From positions 565,858,577-565,922,576 of the forward strand of contig CM060915.1 in the NCBI GenBank assembly GCA_030737875.1: a stretch of DNA of 64,000 nucleotides, in the 5' to 3' direction. The DNA is from Allium sativum. Lineage: Eukaryota; Streptophyta; Magnoliopsida; Asparagales; Amaryllidaceae. How positions within the stretch are numbered: the first letter of the stretch is position 1; each line of letters starts with the position of its first letter. Below are positions 20,311-33,480 of this stretch, one piece after another. Under the pieces are notes generated by a model that was not told the DNA's origin, did no database searches, and saw only the letters and a program-made list of their open reading frames with translations. The position numbers and the translations under genes are program-made.

Positions 20311-23300
20311 TGAAAACCCGTAACTTCCCCGTAAAGGAAAGTGCCGGATAGTTCGAGAACAGGACAAAATAGAACGCATACAGAAGAACATTCCATTGTA
20401 TATTACAACAATGCATCAGATTACAAGAATATACAGAGTTTAAATGAATATTACACAGAAATATCAGAGATTTAAATTACATTTAAATACATAGCAGCGG
20501 AAAATAATACAATACACAACTAGAAGAAGATATACGGATACAAAGCTTTCCGGATATCGTTCCAGCTGTAAACCAGGATCCTGTGAATATAAATCTGCAA
20601 AACCAAAACTACTAGCTGCCCGTGTCAAAATAAGGGCACCCAGAGTTTAGGTTAAAACAATAAACTCCAGGTCAGTCATGTGACTGGTGTGAGAACTAAA
20701 ACAGTTTTTAATCTTTGTTTTTAAAGTTAGGTAAATCAAGGGACCACGCCGTATAACACGGAACGGGTTTCCTCCCAGGAATACCAGTGCATAAAACAAA
20801 CAGCGCAATGCTAAATAAAGAAAAATGAAGCTATTATAAGACCCTGTTCCCATCACACAATGAAATCGCAAGCCGGAGGATAGGGTTTTTACCTTATAAT
20901 AGCCAAGAATGCTTGATACGTTTAAAACAAATCATTTGATACTATAATAAGTGCATAGTGTATAAAACAACTTCAAATCATAAGTATCAATCATAGACGG
21001 CATAAGTGCCCCATCCCACTATGTCGCCATACTAGGCTCTACAAATAAAAACCGCAAAGTCACGTATTTGGAAATTGGATTTCCATCTATGAACCGAGAC
21101 AAAAGATAGTCCTCAACCGATTCGAGACTGTCTAGCCCGAGTCTCAGGATCAGAGCTCGAGTGACCCTTGGATCGTCAGGGCCGGTCCACCGATGTGGAT
21201 TAAAATGCCTGAACACTACGTTTCCCCGCCCTTTGGGGCGTAAATGAGCCAACGAATGACTCCATCGGACCCGGATCGTCCGATCAAACCGAGGCGCCTC
21301 GCAACAGCAACAACCACATAAGTCAAACTCGTCAGGGCGTGTAAAACCACTGACGCCACTTTTTAGCTAGAAGGAAACGCATGCCCTCCCTGAGGTCCAT
21401 CTCCCGTTTTTGGTTCATACCGGGTGTGAAACTCGCGAAGCAAACGTTACACAAAGCTACGCCACAAAGGCCTTGCTTTGATCATCACCACAAGACTTTG
21501 CTTCTCAACAGAAGCCTCGATCAATTGCCACTTAGGCATGCCACACAGGCAATTCACTCCATGCGTTTGATATCCATCAATATATAACCCCTGAGCTCGT
21601 ACGTCTCAGAGAAGGGCGTTAAGCAAGAGAATAAATTCTCCGCCGCCAAACAGATATATATTTAATAGAGATCAATCACACGGACTAAAATCCAATGTCA
21701 GACACACAGTCCATTTACAAGTTCGCTCTGGGTCTGAACGAAACCGGAGGCACCTAGTACCCCGCATATCCATCGATCTCCAAGTACGTCTGGACGATCA
21801 CCAACTGTTTCCATCTTCTTGGGTGTACAGCCCAATCAAGATCATCAGTTATCACCCAAACGACGTGAAGACTTCTGGTCTTCGACCACCGTCTTCATCT
21901 TCGACACCACGTCGAATCAGTTATTCATAATGGGATAAACCCGGTCTTTCTGAATAACTCGCGTATATATTATAAAAGTGTTACACAAACACAACAGACG
22001 CCTCATTCCAATTCAGAATATTCTTTTATTCAAATATTCCTATACTTTGGGAAAAGTTCCCATTATTTTATCCAAGATAAATTCTTTAAATTTATTATTT
22101 AATCTCCTTTGAATATCAATTCAAACTAGTCGGGATTAGCGAACCACACCGAAGTAATCATTTATTTTATTTCCCAATCCCAACCTATTCATCCCATGAA
22201 GTAAAACTGGTTATACTTCATATCTAACACCACGGTGTTATCGGTAAATTCAATTACCATTTCACGTTCAAATCTAATTAAAGATTTAACTATCTCCTGG
22301 AGTAAAACTGGTGATACTCCATTCTCGATCTTTTCAATCTAATTAAAGATTCATTAAAACTCCACTTAGTTTTAATCGTTAACTGGGTTAAAGAATCAGT
22401 GTCATTTAAAACACGGTTCACGATAAACCCAAAATCACATTCCATTAATTATCAGGTTAAAGAACGAGTGTTATTTAAAAACACTGTTCACGATAAACCC
22501 AAAAATCAATATCAATTCAATTCCAATTAAATATTATTTAATTGGTGCACTTCATAAAATCTAGATAAAAAGATTTAATCTTTTCTCAACTGGGTTCAAG
22601 AACAGTGTTAGTGAAGACACCATTCACGACAAACCCAAATCACATTTGATATTCAATATAAGGCTCTGAATAGAAAATATATCGGCTTATATTCAATATC
22701 AAATTCTACGATTAACAAATGTCGTGTCGGAAATAACGATATAAATATATATCTTTCAAATTTCCATAACAACATCTGTATAATCACGAATTCCAACATC
22801 GAAATATTCCGAAGACAATTTCGATTCAAATCCACTCCAATGCAGTCATTGGAAATTTTGGTTATTTTTAAAACCCCTTTCAAATTCAATTTATTTATTT
22901 GAAAATAAATAGAATTATATTTCTAGTTCAAAACTAGTTCATTTCGATAAAAATCTATTTTCATCTTTTCAGATATGGAGTTTTTCATCCCAAATCTTCA
23001 CAAATCATTTCTTATGATTTTACACAAATTATTACCATTTTTAATAATTTTATCAAGGCCCGTACAGTCGATTTCCATCAATGGCCATCGAACTGCACTT
23101 ACAGCGACCTTTTTCAAATTTGATTTGGACATAATTCCAAATCCAACCGTTAGATTTCGAATTTCTAAAATTCATTAGAAAGCTCTTTTCGATACGAACC
23201 CAACGGTTCCGGTTTTAGGAGAATCCGACGGTCGGATCTCCCGTAATGTCCGTTTGAAATAAATGGTCGAAATTCACGAACTGCCGCGGCGCGGCACGTT

Positions 23301-26300
23301 CTATTCAGGCCATTATATTATATATATAATATATATAACATATATTTCGTCGATTTCTATTTAAAACGAATTATATAAATCGTTTTAAATTCGTTTCAAA
23401 AGCAATTTCAACTTCCATTTCAATTCAAATCAAAATTGAATTCTTCTTTATAAATTCGTCTTAAAATTCATTTCTATTCAATTCAAATTTCAATTCAATT
23501 TGAATTCATTTCAATTCACTTTCAATACAATTCGAAATCGTTTTCAATTCAATTCATTTCGAAATCGTTTTCAATTCAATTCATTTCGAAATCGTTTTCA
23601 ATTCAATTCATTTCGAAATCGTTTTCAATTCAATTCATTTCGAAATCGTTTTCAATTCAATTCATTTCGAAATCGTTTTCAATTCAATTCATTTCGAAAT
23701 CGTTTTCAATTCAATTCATTTCGAAATCGTTTTCAATTCAATTCATTTCGAAATCGTTTTCAATTCAATTCATTTCGAAATCGTTTTCAATTCAATTCAT
23801 TTCGAAATCGTTTAAAATTGATATAAATATCGTTCACGTCAAAATGGCGTCAAACTAATCAACACGGCTTCATGAATTTCTATTTTCAAATATTCTATTT
23901 CAAATATTTCTTTTTCAAAATAGTTGTTATTATCAAAATATTTCGTTCAACCCATGACCAATCTCAATGGATGAGTACTGTCAACACATGAACTTTTATT
24001 TTATAATATTCTTTATTTTTCAAATTGGAATGAGGCCCAATCAATTACCATATAAAGTTAATTATATGGATTTTCATACATTACACACATATAATAGCAT
24101 TGAAAAATAATCAACCATCAACCAAAGTGCACTACACTGTATAAGCATCAAATATAGATATCTAACGCTTATAACAGCCTGTCAATCAATCGATCGACAT
24201 ATTTAATCAATCAGGATGAGTGAACTTCAAATTTCATCCCAACACCCGTGTGGGGTTTCAAACAATCAAACACAGATTTTTATTCGTGCAGTTGGGCGAT
24301 GTGTAAAATTTATCGACCCAATCAATATCAGTCAAATCAGTGCATATAAACAAATCGGCCGATTTGTCTATAAATATCTATTTACTCACTTTCACGTTAA
24401 AAATTATGTTTTTAACGATCAAACAATTTTATTTTAACATATGAATTTCTATTCAGTTCATTTATTCCATAAAATGATATTTTTATTTTTCTAACATATT
24501 TTAGAAAATTTCGGCGGCATAACGGCACGATACTAGAAACGGGACGAGGCCTAGCCTTATCCCCGGTCTAGTGAAGGCCCACGCCATTCACACATCAATC
24601 AAAATCACCAAACAACCAAATTCAAATCACATCATATAACTAATCTATGCAACCAAACAAACAAGTCCATGGTCTGTGGACGATTGTGTCGGGTGCTACT
24701 AAGCACCGTCTGCATCCTAGTATATATATATAACTAGAAAAAGAATTTTGAGTGAGAAGTTCTCACCAAAGCTAATCCAAACGTCACGACTCTTCATAGG
24801 TAGAAAATCTTCATCGCTCGCCTTTTGTCCCTTTCGTTGCCCGTATTCACTACATATAAAAATCACATTTTTATATTCTCTTTACTTCACGATAAAATAA
24901 AGTTCAGATTTTTATTTCACTTCTACTTCATAATAAAAATCGGATTTTTATCACTTCATTTTCATATTAAAAATCGGATTTTTATCACTTCATCTTCATA
25001 TTAAAAATCGGATTTTTATTCTAGCTAAAGACCATATTTTTATTATTACACATACATAAAAATCATATTTTGATTCCCTATAAATCTAAATAAAAATCGT
25101 TCCTTTATCTCGTTAGTACATGTATAAAAGTTGAATTTTTTTTTATTATTCATTCACAAAAGGAAAAATCGAATTTTTATTATTCATTCACAAAAGGAAA
25201 AATCAAATTTTTATTAGTCATTCACAAAAGGAAAAATCGAATTTTTATTCTTGTTACTTCATAATGAAAATTCAAACTCCTTCATTATAAAATTCAAACT
25301 TCTTTGATAAAAATTCAAACTTCTTCCATGAAAAATCCATTCCTTTTCTCGATTAAAAATCCTTCCTTTATCATAAAAATCATTTCTTTGCTTATCAATG
25401 TCATACTATATAAAACTGATTTTCTCTAATCATTTTACACCTATTTACATTTAATAAAAAAATAATAATAACCAAAATACAGTAAAACTTACAGTGTTCT
25501 GCGAAAAAAGGGGGTTCCAGCTGCTCGCGGATGGCCAGGGGGGTCTGGGGCGCTCGAGATCGTCGGAGGGGGTGGGGAAAGTGGCGACGCCGGCTGTGGT
25601 GAGGGTGCGGTGGGCCACATCTGATTTGGAGGCGGTTTCTTTTGGGGTGCGGAGGGGATTCGATGGGGTTCGCCGCTGGGTGGTCGGTCAGGGAGGCAGA
25701 GGGGAGCGGCAGGCGGTGGTGGCGGGTCCCAGGGGCGGTGCAGCGCGTTTCGTTGTACTGCGGGCTAGGGTTACGGGTTGGGGAAGAAGAGAGGCCGGAG
25801 GAGAGAGGGGACCTTCGGTGGAGGTGCACCTGAGGTGCGGCAGCGCGATGGGAGGGGGTACGATCGCCTGGCGGCGGCGATGGAAGGAGAACGTCGAGTT
25901 TTTTTTTTTTTTTCAATTCAGTTCTGAACGAGGAAAGGGGCAGAGAGAGATAAGGAAGAGGGGTTTTAGTCGTATATATATTTTATTATTATTATTATTA
26001 TTCTCCATAAGGGTTGACTTTTCATTCAAGCCCCGTTTCGAACCCAACGACTGTCGTCCCTAGCTAAATAACCCCATTCCGAACACAATGGGATATGTAT
26101 CGTAAGTCAGTTCGGCCGTTTCGATCAGTTTTGATAAAAATTAAAGTATAAATTAATATAACGGTCAATATTGATTTTAACGTACATTTTAAATTACCGG
26201 GACCACATACTGACTCAAAAAAAATTCCCGAAAAATATTTTCTAGCTTCGTATTGACGATACGGTCCTAACGAAACTAATTTCGTCAAATTCTGAGACCG

Positions 26301-26886
26301 TTTGTAAAATGACCATTTTCCAGTCGATTAACTTCAACTGAAACTGGTCAAACGCGTTTTCCTTTGCCACGCTCACATATTGATTCGAAAAATTATAAAA
26401 ATTGGAATCTAGCAATAATTTGACACTGCGGATCCAACAAAAGTGGTTTCGTCGAAACCCGAGGTCATTTGCAAAATGTCCATTTTTAAGGGCCTGAATT
26501 CCATAGCGACTATTCAGAATTTTCAACTGGACATATCTTTTGATTCCCGATATGAAATCTTGATTTTTCGGATTCGTTGGAAAGATATTCACAATTAGAT
26601 CCCAATGTTTTGGGTTTCACTAAAATCCGGATTGTTTTGCACCCGGTACATTCAATTGAAGTTTGAAATCGAATTATCGAACTACCGCGCCATTTTCAAT
26701 TCTATTTATAATTATATATAATTATTTATATTCTAACGACGACGCGTATAATATATACGTTCGAATTCTATTCAAAATAAATTTCTCGACGATATTATTT
26801 AAAATAATTCATTTTAAATAATCGAAATTCGCTAAAATTGCCAAAATAAAAATTTCAAACTAGCTCGCATTTTACGGGTTATTACA
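20311..26886 (-). repeat. Element B 5' LTR (6576 bp)
   Basis: Full-length partner of 12689-19262. It includes the hairpin run (22196-22637), the 27-bp minisatellite (about 23528-23812, also 11 copies), the palindrome repeats, the GC-rich island (25493-25905) and the TATA box (25972-25986). Small indels relative to the other LTR occur in poly-T and ATT runs near 25134, 25900 and 25985. Confidence 0.92.
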
Positions 26887-28570
26887 ATCACAATCACTCA
26901 TTCATATGCAACAACCGCATGATAATACATTCGATTTCATCCATAAACAAGTATAAATACTCGTGCATATGCAATATGAAATGTGACCGAGTCGAGCTAG
27001 TATCTAATGTGTATTCGCGCATCCACTTGCAACCACTTGCAACCATATCAATCATAACATGTTTCAAATACATGTTTACATCCATAGGGTTCTACCTAGA
27101 ATTCCCTGAAACAGGGTCGAGAAGATAAACAGGACAAACTCCTTACAGGGTTTGTAACGGAGAATAGGACCGAGAGGATGTCCACAAAAGATAGCCTACA
27201 AGTAAGCTCTACAGAAAACAGGGATCAAGGATATACTCCCAAAAAGAGATATCATGCGCGTATCTAGTCTTTGACCATCATAGTCGTCTTTTAACTTCGC
27301 GATTTTGTAGCTTCTTATTCCTGTTTCCATAACATGAGCTGGAACTCATTTCTTCGTCGCCTCTCGTTCCACTTGCACTTATCCTTTTCCTAGAATACTT
27401 GACGCAAACATGACTGCGTACTCATGATCTCATGCAAGCTTTCCAAAATTCACTAGTGAATCTTGGATCTCGTTTATATACTATAAGGCATTCCATGTAG
27501 AAGAACTTTCTCTTGAAAGTAAACAGATGTCAATCAGGTTATCATGCACACTTACTAGGGTGATCTCTATAACCCATGCATAAATGAAGTAAACCATCCG
27601 TCTTATTGGCGAACACCACTCGATCGGGCTTCAAATTTCCAATAAAGGCATCAAGGGATTCTAAGTAACTAGTCATGACAGAACCTCAAAAAGGTTACCC
27701 GATACTTCGAGGGCATTACCAAGGCTGGTCAAAAGGTCTAACTACCCTCCTATCAAAACCGAGAGTGGCACCCCCTACTGGATAACCACTTCATCCCTAG
27801 AATCCATCCATAGCTTATAAACATAAGCATTATTTCCAAACTCAACACTTGGCATAGACATTCCCAAATCCAAACAAGTCATGTATAAATGGACTGATTC
27901 TCCAATAGGACTTTGAGACAAAAATGGGATTCTCTATTACGCTAGTACTTAAGGTGCTGAGACTCAACTATCGAAGCAGACTTAAATGATACGAACAACG
28001 AAGTCCTAACGGGATGATAGAGAAGAAAAGCTAAACCTTTAACAAGATCGTTACCCTCCTTCCGAGGTACTCTAGAAATGAGAGCATACTACTGCCCTCC
28101 CGATGATCTTGTCCTTGTCCCATAATACTTAACTATCCGCCCCGTTTTACCATGCCAAAGGTACTCTCTCGTCATGGGTTTCATTGTTCATCTTTCTCCC
28201 TCCTTTGAGGACTAAGCCATACCAACAAGTTGCTCATCCTTAAGCTCGTATCCTTTATCCTTCTTTCTCACGATCCTTTCTTATAACGCGGCCACTGGTC
28301 TCTCGAGAACCACATCCATCGTATGGAAAACACTTTCGTAGGTAGAAAAGACTAGTCGCAGTTAAAACTACTGTGACTACAGATGGAGGAAAGAAAGGAA
28401 AAGAGACTCAATTAGGGAAACAAGGATAGTGCTAATGGCCTTTGGGGAATAGCCTTTTTCTTTTAAAAGAAAATTTTCTTGAAAAATGCTTCTTTGTGAA
28501 CGGTTTTTTTTTTTTTTCAAATAGTTTTCAGAAGGTCTTTAAAAACTTTTGCCCAGTCTGGTAACCTTCT
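26887..28570 (-). other. Element A internal region, 5' part
   Basis: About 1.7 kb between element B and the A primer-binding site. No gag or pol domain is recognisable in either strand. The small opposite frames at 26894-27085 and 26919-27128 overlap and are chance. Near the PBS there is a poly-A run on the minus strand (poly-T at 28505-28518). Confidence 0.75.
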
Positions 28571-28582
28571 GCTCTGATACCA
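28571..28582 (-). other. Primer-binding site of element A (iMet tRNA)
   Basis: Minus-strand TGGTATCAGAGC two bases from the 3' end of the 5' LTR. Confidence 0.92.
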
Positions 28583-28584
28583 CG

Positions 28585-31500
28585 TGTAACACCCCGCCTC
28601 CGCTAGGGTCACTCGCAAAGGAATGCACTAGCTTTAGAGGGGCATTATTGGTAAACATGCACAGAAATATCACAAGACAGAACATATAAAATAGCGGAAG
28701 TAAAATCAAACTTTCATAACATGAATAAATAAGGTCTAAAGCCTTTTACATCAGAGTACATCAAAACCTGTCTTGCAATAGTAAAGAAGCATAAAGACAT
28801 TTTCATAAATTATTCCCCAAGTAAAAACAGTAAAGTAGCCATTAGCCAAGAAAAGTCCAAGCCATCCATGATGACCTTCAAGCAGAAGAAGTCCGAACTA
28901 AACAACAGTATTTCCTCCCTGTAACCTGGGGGGAAACGGAAGAAAAGAGGCAAAACAAAACGGGTCAGTCAAAAAGACTGAGTAAGCCCTATCTACTATT
29001 AGCATAAAAACTAGTAAAGTTAACTGACATGAGAAACTGAGATGAACATAAGCATGATAACAAGATAGATAAGCTAAATCAAAATAACAGGATGAACTAC
29101 TGAACTCAGATAAACTAAGGTGTCATGATAAATTACGATGTCAAGATAAAACAAGGTATCACATCGTCAGGTTTCTATCAAGTATAATATCCCTAAGATA
29201 TCTATCACGTATAACGCCCCGTGATATCTATCCTGTATTTTAGCTCTGCACCTACCGTACTAGTATCCCCACCGTGTCATGTGTTAACCAAGAATGACCC
29301 TCACTCAAAAGTCGTGTAATGGTCCATGTCAACCTAATATATCGCATATATAGGTTACTCAACTTGTATGTTTTATTCCATGTAAATGTTCAGTCCCTTG
29401 CCGTAGACCATACAGGCTTTCCCATGAGATTCTATATTACTTTAACATAGTTCCATGATCCTTAAGATCGGTTTGGACTGTTACCCTAAACCTAGCTAGG
29501 GTCTTCCAACATGAATTATTGTTTGTACAACTAGGACTTATGCTACCTAGGGCTGCTAGGGATTATGCTTACCTATTGCACGTTTTCGTATCTCGGTTTG
29601 GGTTCAACCACCTAGGGCCACTAGGGATTACGCTAACCGCCAACCGCACCCTTTTTCCCACGCATTCATCGTGAATTGCTTTTCCATGACTGTATGCACA
29701 TGTATCACATCGTGCCATCCGAGTCCTGTCACAGGGCAAATCAAGAAATACAGGACTCGGTCGGGAGCTTTCGATTTATCTGCCGATGCAGTTGCTAAGG
29801 TCTGTTTTTCTTATACGTGGCTATGGTCCCACGAGACCACTCCCTCAACTAGTGAAAGACAAGACATGATAAATCCTGTATGAGAACACAACACTGGCCA
29901 ACCCACATCCAAGCCTTACCGCAACCATAATTAGATAGCAATTATGGTCTTTTGGGTGTTCTCTGCCTTTCCGTACGTACACGCTTGACCAAAGATGGTA
30001 GGTAGCCTGACGAAATGCTATCTAGGGTACGACCGTGTATCGTCGACTATCCCTTATCCATCCCCGTCTTTAGGTCGCTCGTATAGCAACCAAGGCATAC
30101 TCTTGGTTCTTCTAACGCAGACCTTAACCTCTCATGAGCCTAGTATAATCACCTGGCAGCTCATAGAGGGATACCAAGAATATCCTCACGTTCCCCGAAG
30201 CCGCTGCTTCGTTACCCAGTTCGCTGGAGCCTTTATCTAAATTAGATACTTGCTCCTACTCTTATACTTAAACGATGACCTACCGTATCAGGTTACTCAT
30301 CTATCTATGAACTGGTCTAAATTTCCTTGACTAAGATTCATTACTTAGTTATTCTTCAACTAAGGTTTACCACTTAGCATTGTTCCCGTTGTCCTTGTTA
30401 CCTACGGTTATCCACCTAATCCTCAGAACTAGGGTTTACATAATGGATTAAGTGTCACTTAAGTTCATGACTTAACCCGTCTACAAATCCTGTCAAAATT
30501 GGCTAAATATCCAAGTTCAAGGCTTAACCCTACAAACCATGCTCAAGTTGGTTAAGTATATTAAGCAATTCACGACTTAACCTCGTCCAATTATCATTCT
30601 AGATTGGTTAAGTATATATTAACTTGACCCTATCAATTTACTTAGTCCAATCGGTCAAGTGTATTCAAGCGATTCGTGACTTAGCCTTATCATGTTTTCA
30701 CGTTATATTGGTTAAGTATTGGTTAACTTAACCACAATAAATTAACGAGTTAGATTGGATAAGTATAGGTCACTTAACCACATCAATTCATCATGTTTAG
30801 ATTAGTTAAGTGTTTAACTTAACCCCATTAAACTACCAAGTGGGATTAATTAAGTCTAGGCTAACTTAACCCCATCCGATTTCCATGTTTAGACTAGTTG
30901 AGTCTAATCTTAACCCCATTCGTTAATCGTATTTTTCGGTTAAGCGTCATTAAGAAAACTTACTTAACCTTACCAAGTTATCGCGTTGGATTGATTATGT
31001 GTTGGTTAACTTAACCCCATCCACTAGTCATATAAAAATGGTTAAGTGTCATTAGGCAAATCAAGTTACTTAACCTACCCAACCTTGTCATGTTTTGTTA
31101 AGTATCATTAGCCTAATCAAATTACTTAACCCATTTGTCCATGTCATATTTGGTTAAGAGTCATTAATCAAATTAACTTAACCCTATCATGTGGCATTAA
31201 TTACTTAATGCACCTTCACCTCTCACATTAGACTTTGTTGTGGTTACTAGTTAAGCCGGTCGGTTCCGGGTAGCTTTACACCACAACTTGGTCTAACCTC
31301 GGGTTCAAGCACAACATGACCAACTTCTCACATTGGGTCCAATTGTTTGCAACTACTAGTTAGGCCGGTCGGTTCCGGGTAGTTTTACGTTGCAAACTCA
31401 ACCCAACCTCGAGTTGGCCACACTTATATTATCTAAGTGTCATGTCCATCATGTTTCCCAAAACATGTTACAAGTTTTCAAGGATTTGGGTAGACCTAAC

Positions 31501-33045
31501 TTAATAGGTAAATTCCCAAAGGGTAGACCTAACTTAATAGGTAAATTCCCAAGCTTATGTTTTTATGCATACTTACATGTCAACTTCCATGTTATATTTC
31601 AAGTCATGTTTTCAAGTTGTATTTTCATGTCATTAGAAATTACCCATAACATAACCCAACGCTTTTAAACTCGCATATACGTTCGCGACAACGTAATGGA
31701 TTAAAAGAAGAGACTTGGCAAAGGCATGACAAAAATGGATATTAAGCCACAAGTTAATCATGGTGGCAAATGAGGCACAAATGTGTTCATTAACTTGCAT
31801 GTTACATTCTTAAGCCTCAAAACATGCATAAACCCAAACTTGGCACATAAGCGAATCATGGTGACAAAAGATATGGAATGATGACTAGTAACTCGCATAT
31901 ATAATCATATAAGGGTTATGACTTCATATGCAAGTTGACATAAAGGTTATGAGGGTTCTCATGTTGCCTAATGCAACATTTCAACATAAAGGTTGTAGCT
32001 TTTAGCTCACAAGATCAAGATAATGACTTCATAAACTTGCATGACATGATAGCATGTATCATACTCAATGATCAAACCCAAACTTGCAACATGAACATTT
32101 AACTTCATAGTTAATATCTAAGAGTAGAGAAAGGGCTTACATTGCTATGAAGGCACAAAAGATATGACAAAGCCCTTATGCAATCAAATAGACCCAAAAT
32201 GCAAGCTCTAACATAAAAACCCTTGAGCCAAAATGATCAAAACCCTTGCTTTATGATGCAAAGATAGAAACTTGACTTGAATGCAAGCTAATGACACTCA
32301 TACAAGCTTGAAAACACTTGTATGCATGGAAAATCTCTCATAGAAACCATTTAGAAATTTTATGAAGAGAGTGGAGGCCATGAGAGGTAAAATTTTGCCA
32401 TAGTTTAGTTGCATGAATGAAAAATGAGGATTTAGGATAGGTTAGGGTCTTATTTATAGATTAGGCAAGTGTTTTAGGCCATAGGATTAAACCTAGATTC
32501 AATCCAAGCCATCAAAGCATGTCTTGGGGAAGAAGTCAAGTGTAGGAACCATCTAGGGCCTTTAGATTAAAGATGAACCATGAGAACCATCCAAATGCAA
32601 AATCTGCATTTGAGCGAATCGGCCCACGGGTTGACAGCCAAACACCCTGGATTAACCCCTAGTCGACCCAGCGGGCTCGGGTCGACCTCAAAAATCGGCC
32701 GGTTCGGTTATTCCCCTCTCCCAATTCGCTGTTTTGAACATTTTTGCATATTTATTTATTTAATTTTCATATATATATATATATATATATCAATATATAT
32801 ATATATTTCTCTGCGCAACCCATTTCACTTAATTAAGTATACTTTAATTTGGGAATTTTTCGTGAAACTTCGCGATGTCATATCTTGGTCATACGGACTC
32901 CGATTTTCGAAAACTCGGACTCTATTTCGCATATTTTTCCGAGACGAACGCAATGGCATAGCCCGTTTCCCTTGATTCAGATTTTACAGTTTAATTCTGC
33001 CTCCATTTATGTTATAACAGGTTATTGAAAATACGGGTTGTTACA
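28585..33045 (-). repeat. Element A 5' LTR (4461 bp)
   Basis: Partner of 7948-12405. Its outer terminus is CGGGTTGTTACA, one base different from the other copy. It carries the same hairpins (29719-29760; 31230-31294; 31333-31406), the inverted-motif array (about 30440-31200) and a TATA box at 32451-32458. The frames 29671-29883, 29995-30240, 31390-31668 and 32580-32975 are copies of those in the other LTR and are not genes. Confidence 0.92.
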
Positions 33046-33480
33046 AACTATATTCGATTCCTCTTGTTCGAATAACTAATATTCGATAATCCTCTTCTTC
33101 GAATAACTATATTCAATTTAACTCACTCCGAATGAACTATATTCGATTACTCTTCTCGAGTAAACTATACTAGATAACTCTACTTCGAATAAGCGATATC
33201 TGATTACTTCCTTTTTACTAACTCTATTTAATCTACTAATACTTGACTATCTTGAACTTGATCAGTTCTATTTGAACAACTCTAATTCGATTTAACTCCA
33301 ATCGATTTACTCTAATTAATTAACCATAACTGGTTAACTCTAACTGATTAACTCTAACTGGTTGACTCTTACCGATAAACTCTACTGATTTACTATGATC
33401 GATTAACTCAAACTTGACTTATTTAACTCTTATCGGTTAACTAATATTCTATTTAACTTCATTCGCTTGACTCTAGATCG
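33046..33480. repeat. Degenerate 14-bp array in E1 LTR (target of element A)
   Basis: Repeated AACTCTAACTGATT-like and AACTATATTCGAAT-like units, clearest at 33330-33420 with a period near 14. The same motif appears at the other side of element A (TTCGAATAAACTA at about 7935-7947), so A split this array. Bases 33046-33050 are the right AACTA duplication. Confidence 0.65.

Larger units (their letters stand above)
12689..26886 (-). mobile_element. Element B: non-autonomous LTR retrotransposon with 6.6-kb LTRs
   Basis: Minus-strand element of 14.2 kb nested in element A. LTRs of 6574 bp (12689-19262) and 6576 bp (20311-26886) flank only 1048 bp of internal DNA (19263-20310), so LTRs make up about 93%. 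PBS TGGTATCAGAGC (minus strand, 20295-20306) and polypurine tract (19263-19275) are both present and correctly placed, so it retains the signals for reverse transcription. No gag or pol is present. Unlike A, C and D, the flanks CACTG (12684-12688) and ATCAC (26887-26891) do not match. Either the target duplication has decayed or the two halves come from recombination between separate insertions. Confidence 0.88.
7948..33045 (-). mobile_element. Element A: complete non-autonomous gypsy-like LTR retrotransposon
   Basis: Minus-strand element bounded by near-identical 4.46-kb LTRs (7948-12405 and 28585-33045) and a perfect AACTA duplication. Reading the minus strand, the order is LTR, PBS (28571-28582), internal DNA, polypurine tract (12406-12424), LTR. 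Element B fills 12689-26886. Without B, element A is about 10.9 kb with only 1.98 kb of internal sequence (283 + 1698 bases), so LTRs make up about 82% of it. I see no gag or pol frame; it must depend on proteins from another element. The iMet-type PBS and the pre-PPT box suggest Ty3/gypsy ancestry, but without reverse transcriptase the lineage cannot be fixed. Confidence 0.9.
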
